Shown here: positions 1 through 5,265 of the stretch, piece after piece
Numbering within the stretch: the stretch's first letter is position 1
Layout of the letters: each line of letters starts with the position of its first letter
Source of the DNA: Candidatus Dormiibacterota bacterium
Lineage (GTDB): Bacteria; Chloroflexota; Dormibacteria; Aeolococcales; Aeolococcaceae
Length of the DNA stretch: 5,438 bases
Direction: 5' to 3'
Assembly: GCA_955651875.1 (NCBI GenBank)
Contig: CATPAP010000146.1
Span: forward strand, 1 to 5,438
Translations under genes and position numbers: made by a program
Notes under the pieces: model-generated
Told to the model about the DNA's origin: nothing
The model's database searches: none
The model's input: the letters and a program-made list of their open reading frames with translations, nothing else

Positions 1-1
1 C

Positions 2-499
2 GCCATCTACCTGATGGGCGAGGGTGCACACGGCGAAGTGCTCAGCGCGGCCTTCGCGGGCCCCGGCCAGCACCAGGACGCCGGTGCCAAATGCATTCAC
101 GTGGCAGCGCACACCACCAGCAACATCGTCTCGCGCTCGATCAGCAAGGGCACCGGGCGCACGTCGTACCGCGGCCACATCAAGGTGTATCCCAAGGCGC
201 ACGACGTCCGCGTCAACGTGCGCTGCGACGCGTTGCTGCTCGACGAGGAGTCGCAGAGCGACACCTATCCCTACATGGACGTCGAGAGCCCCGACGTCAC
301 CATCGGTCACGAGGCGTCGGTGAGCAAGGTGGGCGAGGACCAGATCTTCTACCTGACCTCGCGTGGCATCGACGAGCAGGAGGCGACGGCGCTCATCGTC
401 AACGGCTTCTTCGAGCCGTTCGTCAAGGAGCTGCCGATGGAGTACGCCGTCGAGCTCAACCGGCTGCTGGCGCTGTCGATGGAGGGGTCGGTCGGGTGA
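2..499 (+). CDS. sufB: SufB, Fe-S cluster scaffold subunit (3' part; 5' end outside window)
   Basis: The reading frame is open from the first bases, so about 165 C-terminal residues are present of a protein usually about 470 long. SufB is the core scaffold of the cytosolic SufBCD complex, on which nascent Fe-S clusters are built. The fragment carries the C-terminal beta-helix and helical end of the family. A KG-GRTSYRG segment lies at about 145-175. RCDALLLD follows, with Cys at 224-226 matching the functionally essential Cys405 of E. coli SufB by motif. GHEASVSKVGEDQ has the conserved His-Glu at 308-313. The closing block is FVKELPMEYAVELNRLL followed by MEGSVG. In the usually GAKM-type segment a Cys codon (92-94) replaces the common Met. 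The stop overlaps the sufD start by 4 nt (GTGA), implying translational coupling. Identification is firm; the start and the upstream neighbour, possibly sufC or sufR, cannot be seen. Confidence 0.97.
   Translation, partial: AIYLMGEGAHGEVLSAAFAGPGQHQDAGAKCIHVAAHTTSNIVSRSISKGTGRTSYRGHIKVYPKAHDVRVNVRCDALLLDEESQSDTYPYMDVESPDVTIGHEASVSKVGEDQIFYLTSRGIDEQEATALIVNGFFEPFVKELPMEYAVELNRLLALSMEGSVG
481..487 (+). promoter_or_regulatory. Shine-Dalgarno site that fixes the sufD start
   Basis: GGAGGGG lies inside the last codons of sufB, 8 nt before a GTG codon at 496. This is the only well-spaced Shine-Dalgarno site ahead of the SufD-like protein sequence. It supports the GTG start even though the frame stays open far upstream through sufB. 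Confidence 0.65.
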
Positions 500-1842
500 T
501 CACCGGCGCCGGAGTCGTCGCCTCGGACGCGCCGGCGTTCGCGGCGGCGGTCGAGGAACGCATCGCGTCCGCCGACGGCTGGCTCCGTGACCGGCGGCGG
601 GCTGCGTGGGATGCCTTCACCGCCATGCCGCTTCCCTCCTCGCAGCGCGACGAGGACTGGCGACGGACCGACATCAGCAAGCTCCGGCTTGGCTCGTTCG
701 CGCCTGGGGAGGCGATCGACGAGGACCTCATCGCCGCCATCCGACGGCGCCGCGACCGGGCGGCGGCCAACGCCGCGCTCCTGGTCGACGCCGCGCCGGT
801 GACGCGCATCGAGCAGAGCGATGAGCTCACCGCGGCTGGGGTGGTGCTCAGCCCGCTCGACGAGGCGGCCACGCTTCACCCCGAGCTCGTCGAGCGTGTG
901 CTGGCGTCGGTCGGGGTCGGCGAGTCGGCATTCGTGGCGCTCTGGAACGCGATGTGGAGCGGCGGCGCCTTCATCTACGTGCCCCACTCCGTGAACGCGT
1001 CGGTCCCGGTGTGGGTGGCCCACAGCGCTGCCGGGGACCACGCCGCCACCTTCCCGGCCACCGTGGTCCTGCTCGAGGACAACGCGTCGCTGACCCTCGT
1101 CGACGACTACCTCTCTGCGGCGGGTGAGGAGGAGCTGTTCAGCGACGCGCTCACCGTCGTCGTCGCCGGCCGCGACGCCAGGCTCGACCACTGCGTTCTG
1201 CAGCAGTGGGGCGAGAATGTGTGGCACGTCGCCCTGCATCGCACCGTGCTCGCCCAGAACGCCCGCCTGCGCATGTTCGGCGCCACGCTCGGCGCCCGGC
1301 TGCAGAAGGCATACTGGGAAGTGCTGCTCGACGGACCTGGAGCGGAGGCGGACATCTCCGGAGTCGCCTTCGGCGACGCCTCCCAGCACCTCGACCACCA
1401 GTCCCTGCAGGCCCATCGCGCCCCTCAGACGACGAGCCGGCTCAAGCTCAAGGTGGCGGTGCGCGACCGCGCGCGGAGCGTGTACAGCGGGCTCATCGAC
1501 GTCGACCGCATCGCCCAGCAGACCGACGCGTACGTGCAGAACCGCAACCTCATCCTCAGCCACGGCGCCACCGCGGACTCGGTGCCGCGTCTGGAGATCC
1601 GCGCCAACGACGTGCGCTGTGGTCACGGCGCCACCGCCGGCCACATCGATGACGATCACCGCTTCTACCTGATGGCACGCGGCGTGAGCGAGGCGGACGC
1701 CGACCGCCTCATCGTGCGCGGCTTCCTCGACGATGCACTCGCCCACTGTCCGCACCAGGGGTTCGCGGACCTCGTCGGCGACCTCCTCGACCACGAACTC
1801 GAAGGTGATGCACAGGCGGGCGTCGCACTGGTCGGGGCATGA
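496..1842 (+). CDS. sufD: SufD, Fe-S cluster assembly scaffold subunit
   Basis: SufD pairs with SufB in the SufBC2D scaffold that assembles Fe-S clusters in the cytosol. The GTG start at 496 gives 448 aa, at the long end of the usual 400-450. It is preferred because a GGAGGGG site lies 8 nt upstream and the stop of sufB overlaps it. The frame is open back to position 91, but that stretch is out-of-frame sufB. The N-terminal third is variable and helical, with the family's typical EDWRRTDISKL segment near residues 53-63. The C-terminal core is diagnostic: YSGLIDVDRIAQQTDAY, QNRNLILS, then PRLEIRANDVRCGHGATAGHID and FYLMARGVSEADADRLIVRGF. Cys375 and His377 lie in the CGHGAT motif; the His matches by motif the E. 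coli SufD His360 implicated in cluster assembly. The gene ends in a 4-nt ATGA overlap with the ferredoxin. Only the distribution of N-terminal boundaries is uncertain. Confidence 0.96.
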   Translation: MITGAGVVASDAPAFAAAVEERIASADGWLRDRRRAAWDAFTAMPLPSSQRDEDWRRTDISKLRLGSFAPGEAIDEDLIAAIRRRRDRAAANAALLVDAAPVTRIEQSDELTAAGVVLSPLDEAATLHPELVERVLASVGVGESAFVALWNAMWSGGAFIYVPHSVNASVPVWVAHSAAGDHAATFPATVVLLEDNASLTLVDDYLSAAGEEELFSDALTVVVAGRDARLDHCVLQQWGENVWHVALHRTVLAQNARLRMFGATLGARLQKAYWEVLLDGPGAEADISGVAFGDASQHLDHQSLQAHRAPQTTSRLKLKVAVRDRARSVYSGLIDVDRIAQQTDAYVQNRNLILSHGATADSVPRLEIRANDVRCGHGATAGHIDDDHRFYLMARGVSEADADRLIVRGFLDDALAHCPHQGFADLVGDLLDHELEGDAQAGVALVGA

Positions 1843-2174
1843 AGGCGGCGACCTGGGTGGAGGTGGGACGGATGGCTGACGTGCCGCCGGGACACGCCGC
1901 CCGCGTCGAGATCGACGACGTGCCGGTTGCCATCTTCAATGTCGACGGCGAGTTCTTCTGTCTGGACGACACCTGCAGCCACGCGCAGGCATCGCTGAGC
2001 GACGGCGACCTCGACGCCGACCGCTGTGCCATCGAGTGCCCACTGCACGGTTCGGCGTTCGACCTGCGTACCGGTGACCCGATCTCGCTTCCCGCCGTCG
2101 AACCCGTCCGCGTGCACCACATCGACACAAGTGACGGCGTCATCCGGGTCGCCCTCAGCGACGACGAGGCGTGA
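1839..2174 (+). CDS. Rieske-type [2Fe-2S] ferredoxin of the suf operon
   Basis: This 111-aa soluble protein resembles the small Rieske ferredoxins of dioxygenase systems, often annotated as non-heme iron oxygenase ferredoxin subunit. Both cluster-binding boxes are intact: Cys46-x-His48 and Cys67-Pro-Leu-His70, separated by 18 residues. A GSAFDLRTG segment follows, as is usual. No signal peptide or membrane anchor is seen, so it should act in the cytosol. No oxygenase or reductase gene is adjacent. Placement between sufD and sufS with overlapping ends suggests a redox role in, or dependence on, Fe-S assembly; that is inference. The start at 1839 overlaps the sufD stop (ATGA) and keeps the TWVEVG first strand typical of the family. 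An in-frame ATG at 1872 has a better Shine-Dalgarno site (GGAGG at 1859-1863, 8 nt away) but would remove that strand. Cys41 and Cys63 are extra and not family ligands. Confidence 0.93.
   Translation: MKAATWVEVGRMADVPPGHAARVEIDDVPVAIFNVDGEFFCLDDTCSHAQASLSDGDLDADRCAIECPLHGSAFDLRTGDPISLPAVEPVRVHHIDTSDGVIRVALSDDEA
2166..2169 (+). promoter_or_regulatory. Possible Shine-Dalgarno site choosing the sufS start
   Basis: GAGG in the last ferredoxin codons is only 1 nt before the GTG at 2171 but 10 nt before the ATG at 2180. This favours the ATG as the sufS start, although the GTGA overlap at 2171 could work through coupled re-initiation. Confidence 0.4.
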
Positions 2175-2179
2175 CCGCG

Positions 2180-3418
2180 ATGGGCGTCGCCGGCACCCAG
2201 CTCGATGTCCCCACCATCCGCGCGGACTTTCCACTGTTGCAGCGCACCGTCAACGGCCATCCGCTCGTCTACCTCGACTCCGCCGCCACCTCGCAGAAGC
2301 CGCAGCAGGTTCTCGACGCCATTGACGATTACTACAGCGAGCACAACGCCAACGTGCACCGTGGTGTTCACACCATCGGCAACGAGGCGACCGACGTCTT
2401 CGAGAATGCGCGTCAGCGGGTGGCGCGCTTCATCGACGCCCCCACCGACGGGATGGTGTTCGTGCGCAACACCACCGAGGCGATCAACCTGGTGGCGTCG
2501 TCGTATGCCCGCGAGCTGCTCTCGAAGGGCGACCGCGTGGTGCTCACCGAGATGGAGCACCACAGCAACCTGGTGCCGTGGCAGCTCGCCGCCCAACGCG
2601 CCGGGCTGACGCTGGGGTTCATGCACGTGCGCGACGACGGCACGCTCGACCTCTCCGACCTCGACGAGCTGCTGGCGCCGCCGACCCGGCTGCTGAGCAT
2701 CGGACACCAGTCGAACGTGCTCGGCACCGTGGTGCCGCTGCGCACCATCATCGACGCGGCGCACGCTCGCGACGTCCTGGTGTGTGTCGACGCCGCGCAG
2801 AGCGTTCCGCACATGCCGGTGTCGGTGCGCGAGCTCGACTGCGACTTCCTCGCGTTCAGCGGTCACAAGATGTGCGGCCCGATGGGCGCCGGCGTGCTCT
2901 GGGCGCGGCCCGAGCTGCTCGAGCGCATGCCGCCGTTCCTCGGCGGGGGGAGCATGATCCTGCGCGTCTCGCTCGAGCATTCGACGTGGAGCACCGTGCC
3001 GCACAAGTTCGAGGCGGGGACACCGGACGTGGCGGCGGCGGCCGGTCTCGCCGCCGCCTGCGACTACCTGGACGCCATCGGGATGGAGCGCATCCACGCC
3101 TACGAGCGCGAGCTCACCGCACACCTGCTCGCGCTGCTCGAGGAGACGGATGGCGTCGACGTGTATGGACCACACGACCTCGACGGGCGCGGCGGGGCGG
3201 TGAGCTTCAACGTCGCCGGCGTGCATGCCCACGATGTGGGAACCATCCTCGACCGCGAGGGTGTCGCGGTGCGGGCGGGGCACCATTGCTGCCAGCCGTT
3301 GATGAAGCGGCTCGGGGTGGCGGCGACGGCTCGCGCGTCCGTATACCTCTACAACACGCACGAGGAGGTCGACGCCCTGGGCGCGGCGCTTGGCGAAGTT
3401 CAGCGCATCTTCAGCTGA
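2180..3418 (+). CDS. sufS: SufS cysteine desulfurase (PLP-dependent, group II)
   Basis: SufS converts cysteine to alanine and a protein-bound persulfide, the sulfur source for SUF assembly. From the ATG at 2180 it has 412 aa (415 from the overlapping GTG at 2171), normal for the family. Visible landmarks, numbered from 2180, are: VYLDSAATSQKP near the N-terminus; TEMEHHSNLVPW, with PLP-contacting His at 127/128; DAAQSVPH with Asp204 for the pyridine nitrogen; FSGHKMCGP with Lys230 as the Schiff-base lysine; PHKFEAGTPD; and RAGHHCCQPLM with the catalytic Cys at 370. The position after the catalytic Cys is a second Cys where Ala is usual. The HHC-QPLM loop and spacing identify a SufS/CsdA-type enzyme rather than IscS/NifS. 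It is the last gene of the coupled sufB-sufD-ferredoxin-sufS block, and its stop lies in the base of a large hairpin. Its usual partner gene sufU is displaced downstream beyond an opposing transporter gene. Confidence 0.97.
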   Translation: MGVAGTQLDVPTIRADFPLLQRTVNGHPLVYLDSAATSQKPQQVLDAIDDYYSEHNANVHRGVHTIGNEATDVFENARQRVARFIDAPTDGMVFVRNTTEAINLVASSYARELLSKGDRVVLTEMEHHSNLVPWQLAAQRAGLTLGFMHVRDDGTLDLSDLDELLAPPTRLLSIGHQSNVLGTVVPLRTIIDAAHARDVLVCVDAAQSVPHMPVSVRELDCDFLAFSGHKMCGPMGAGVLWARPELLERMPPFLGGGSMILRVSLEHSTWSTVPHKFEAGTPDVAAAAGLAAACDYLDAIGMERIHAYERELTAHLLALLEETDGVDVYGPHDLDGRGGAVSFNVAGVHAHDVGTILDREGVAVRAGHHCCQPLMKRLGVAATARASVYLYNTHEEVDALGAALGEVQRIFS

Positions 3419-3468
3419 GCGGGCGCTTGCGGGGCGGCACCGCGGCCGCGGCACCGCCCCACGCTCAG
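3415..3468 (+). terminator. Large GC-rich hairpin at the end of sufS, probable terminator without U-tract
   Basis: Outer arms CTGAGCG (3415-3421) and CGCTCAG (3462-3468) pair over 7 bp. After a 9-nt bulge on the left and one base on the right, GGGGCGG (3431-3437) pairs with CCGCCCC (3454-3460). A CA/CA mismatch then leads to a terminal stem of CCGC with GCGG and a GGCC loop (3440-3451). The sufS stop codon is part of the outer stem. No run of T follows on either strand, as with many terminators described in high-GC bacteria. The same DNA also holds a 10-base direct repeat, GCGGCACCGC at 3434 and 3448. The fold is seen in the sequence; the terminating role is inferred from its place between convergent genes. 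Confidence 0.65.
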
Positions 3469-3548
3469 CTATGTGACCTGTCAGAAAACAATATAGCCAC
3501 GGTACCCTAACTTGTGCGTCAGAGGCTCCCCGAGCGTGGACGGCGTCT
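3469..3548. other. Short convergent intergenic gap with an AT-rich patch
   Basis: This 80-base stretch separates the sufS hairpin from the 3' end of the transporter gene. It contains the most AT-rich run in the window (about 3483-3496, AGAAAACAATATAG). No convincing gene or terminator for the transporter was found. A TACCCT hexamer at 3503-3508 on the + strand resembles a -10 element and sits 5 nt before a GTG that opens only a 12-codon frame ending at 3552. That is probably chance. Confidence 0.5.
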
Positions 3549-4763
3549 CTAGGAGTCGAGCGGGAGCATGGCGGTCACCTCGGTGACGCCCGGCTCTGCT
3601 CCCACCGGCGGCCGCGGCGGCAGGGCGACCGCGCAGAGGATGGCCGCGGCAAACAGGGCTGCCGCCGCACCCCAGAACGAGATGCCCTCGCCGACGCCAT
3701 AGAGCGCACCGAGCACCGCCGCGCCCATCGCACTGCCGCCGAACTCGAACAGCCCGCCGATGCCCATCGTCCTGCCGCGCTGCGAGGCCGGGCTGCTGTC
3801 CCCGATCACGGCGAACAGGGTGGGCTCGATGAGCACGAAGGCGCAGGCCTCGACGCTGCCGAGCACGATGATCGGGCCCAGCGAACGCAGCCCCGGGTAC
3901 AGCGACGCGCAGGCGGCTGTGACGGTGAATGACCCGACCATCAGCCAGCGCCGGTTGGAGCGGTCGGCGAGGCGTCCTCCCGGGCGCGCCAGCACGAGGA
4001 TGGGGATCGCGTACAGACTGATGGTCAGACCGATCAGAAGGCTGCTGTAGCCGCGCGCCGAGAGGTACAGCGGCCAGACGACGTCATACATGGAGAAGAC
4101 GGTGCCGAGCGCGCCCACGCCGAGGCAGGGCACGATGATGCCGGGGTTGCGCCACCAGCGCAGCCGTGCCTTCGCCGCCGCGCTGGGGTCACGCGCCCCC
4201 CGGGTCTCCGGGATCCGGCGCATCGCGGCCAGGCCGACGAACGTGGCCAGACCCGCGACGCCGAACACCCCGGAGTCCCGCCAGAGCGCCACGACGCCGC
4301 CGAGGAAGGGGCCGACGAGCAGCCCAACCATCTCGCATGCCTGCAGCTGGGAGAACCGCTCCGCCCGCCTCTGGGGTCCGCTGAGGTCCACGAGCGCAGC
4401 GCGCAGTGCCGGCACGTACGCGCCCGACGACGCACCCTGCAGGGTGCGCAAGGTGGCGAGCAGCCAGAGCGGGCCGGCGTCGGCGAAGAGGGCGAGCGCG
4501 ACAACTCCATACAGCGCGCGCGAGCCCAGCAGCATGGGGCGGCGGCCGATGCGGTCGGCGAGCCTGCCCGCGGGAACCTGGACCAGCGTGTTGGCGAGGA
4601 GCGGCGCGGCGATGAAGAGGGCGATGTCGAGCGAGCTGCCCCCGTGGCGGCGCACGTACAGCGGCGCGATGGGGAAGATGGCCGCGATCCCGATGAACAT
4701 GATGAGCTGGCCGCTGAGCAACCAGAACACCGGGGACGTGCGGGGACGAACGAATCTGCGCAC
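3549..4763 (-). CDS. MFS transporter, 12-TM drug:proton antiporter-like
   Basis: This integral membrane protein is probably a proton-coupled exporter; its substrate is unknown. The GTG start at 4763 gives 404 aa, typical for 12-TM MFS. About 12 hydrophobic segments are visible, near residues 12-35, 46-64, 76-95, 98-118, 140-162, 166-182, 207-227, 240-260, 273-290, 296-318, 336-356 and 361-381, with a charged central loop at about 183-206. Motif A occurs in both halves (GRLADRIGRR at 66-75, GRLADRSNRR at 263-272). LRTLQGASSG (105-114) resembles motif B with Arg106, and GLLVGPFLGG (147-156) matches the antiporter motif C. The motif C match favours drug-type efflux. The frame is open to an ATG at 4868, and another ATG lies at 4820, but both extensions add a polar tail atypical of MFS and reach or enter sufU. 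A -10-like GACAAT ends 6 nt before the GTG, fitting a leaderless start. The gene interrupts the suf locus in antisense orientation. Confidence 0.9.
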   Translation of the reverse strand: MRRFVRPRTSPVFWLLSGQLIMFIGIAAIFPIAPLYVRRHGGSSLDIALFIAAPLLANTLVQVPAGRLADRIGRRPMLLGSRALYGVVALALFADAGPLWLLATLRTLQGASSGAYVPALRAALVDLSGPQRRAERFSQLQACEMVGLLVGPFLGGVVALWRDSGVFGVAGLATFVGLAAMRRIPETRGARDPSAAAKARLRWWRNPGIIVPCLGVGALGTVFSMYDVVWPLYLSARGYSSLLIGLTISLYAIPILVLARPGGRLADRSNRRWLMVGSFTVTAACASLYPGLRSLGPIIVLGSVEACAFVLIEPTLFAVIGDSSPASQRGRTMGIGGLFEFGGSAMGAAVLGALYGVGEGISFWGAAAALFAAAILCAVALPPRPPVGAEPGVTEVTAMLPLDS

Positions 4764-4769
4764 GGCGTG

Positions 4770-4775
4770 ATTGTC
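4770..4775 (-). promoter_or_regulatory. Candidate -10 element for the MFS transporter (leaderless)
   Basis: On the - strand GACAAT matches the TANNNT-type -10 consensus except at the first base. It is followed by 6 nt and then the GTG at 4763, so a transcript starting 7 nt downstream would begin at the start codon. No Shine-Dalgarno site is seen before this GTG. No recognisable -35 was found. Confidence 0.35.
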
Positions 4776-4785
4776 GCCCCAGGAG

Positions 4786-4802
4786 GGCGCGCCGACGCGT
4801 CG
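4786..4802. repeat. Two abutting palindromes in the divergent promoter region, possible operator
   Basis: GGCGCGCC (4786-4793) and CGACGCGTCG (4793-4802) are perfect palindromes sharing one base. They lie between the two candidate -10 elements of the divergent genes, so a bound protein could affect both. Short GC palindromes are common by chance in such DNA, so the operator role is speculative. Confidence 0.25.
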
Positions 4803-4805
4803 AGG

Positions 4806-4811
4806 TACAAT
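4806..4811 (+). promoter_or_regulatory. Candidate -10 element for sufU-sufT (leaderless)
   Basis: TACAAT is a strong -10 match (TANNNT). It is followed by 7 nt and then the ATG of sufU at 4819, so the expected transcription start falls on or next to the A of the start codon. The nearest GAGG (4802-4805) is 13 nt from the ATG, too far for a standard Shine-Dalgarno site, which also favours a leaderless message. The expected -35 position (about 4783-4788, GAGGGC) shows no consensus. Confidence 0.55.
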
Positions 4812-4818
4812 TCTGACC

Positions 4819-5265
4819 ATGCAAGTCGGATTTACGCCGGTGGCCGACGACCTCTTCCGAGAGATCATCCTCGACCACTACCGCCATCCCCGCCACCGCG
4901 GTCGCGTCGACCCTGCTGACGCGGTGGTCGAGGCCGACAACCCTCTCTGCGGCGACCTGATCGACCTCTCGATCCGCTTCGACGGCGATCAAGTCGCCGA
5001 GATCGGGTTCGAGGGTACCGGCTGCTCGATCAGCCAGGCGGCCTGCAGCATGCTCTGCGACGAGGTGAGCGGGGCCAGCCTCGAGCACGCGCGCGACGTC
5101 GCCGCCCGTTTTAAAGCGATGCTCATCGAGGATGGCAGCCCCGACGACCTCGGCGACCTCGAGGCCCTGCAGGGGGTGCGGTCCTACCCGGTGCGGGTGA
5201 AGTGTGCGACGCTGCCGTGCAACGCGCTGCTCCAGGCGCTCGGCGACGCGGAGGTCCGGACATGA
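4819..5265 (+). CDS. sufU: SufU, zinc-dependent sulfur acceptor of SufS
   Basis: SufU takes the persulfide sulfur from SufS through a zinc-site ligand swap and passes it to the SufBCD scaffold. The ATG at 4819 gives 148 aa, normal for the family. The N-terminal LFREIILDHYRHPRHRG block is classic for the IscU/SufU fold. The four expected zinc ligands are present: Cys44 and Asp46 in NPLCGD, Cys69 in GTGCSIS, and Cys129 in RVKCATL. The 60-residue gap between Cys69 and Cys129 includes the insertion that separates SufU from IscU. Cys76, Cys80 and Cys134 are additional; Cys134 sits where the common KCATL-W pattern has Trp. A TTG-initiated extension to 4771 is rejected because it would cross the promoter region and lacks family similarity. 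The gene is separated from sufS by the opposing MFS gene and overlaps the next gene by 4 nt (ATGA). Confidence 0.95.
   Translation: MQVGFTPVADDLFREIILDHYRHPRHRGRVDPADAVVEADNPLCGDLIDLSIRFDGDQVAEIGFEGTGCSISQAACSMLCDEVSGASLEHARDVAARFKAMLIEDGSPDDLGDLEALQGVRSYPVRVKCATLPCNALLQALGDAEVRT
5250..5254 (+). promoter_or_regulatory. Shine-Dalgarno site for the DUF59/sufT gene
   Basis: GGAGG ends 7 nt before the ATG at 5262, inside the last sufU codons. This gives the overlapped gene its own strong ribosome site in addition to coupling. Confidence 0.65.

Noticed and set aside
91..495. N-terminal extension of sufD back to 91
   Set aside because: The translation of this part is Arg/His-rich out-of-frame sufB. 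The Shine-Dalgarno site and SufD similarity both place the start at 496.
349..1794. 481-codon open frame on the - strand opposite sufB-sufD
   Set aside because: It mirrors the GC-rich third positions of sufD, has a low-complexity Val/Arg/Gly/Glu-rich sequence and resembles no family I know.
1709..3454. 581-codon open frame on the - strand opposite the ferredoxin and sufS
   Set aside because: The same codon-bias artefact: His/Arg/Val-rich translation without domains, opposite two firmly identified genes.
2578..3510. 310-codon + strand frame inside sufS
   Set aside because: An Arg/Ala/Gly-rich shadow of sufS in another frame, with no motif.
4771..4818. TTG-initiated extension of sufU
   Set aside because: It adds 16 residues unlike SufU family N-termini and would run through the candidate -10 element.
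4764..4868. Longer N-terminus for the MFS transporter (ATG at 4820 or 4868)
   Set aside because: The added residues are polar and atypical before TM1, would overlap the sufU start or coding region, and lack a promoter or ribosome site.
4189..5088. 299-codon open frame on the - strand across the transporter and sufU
   Set aside because: It is out of frame with the 12-TM protein, and its Arg/Ala-rich translation has no membrane pattern or recognised motif.
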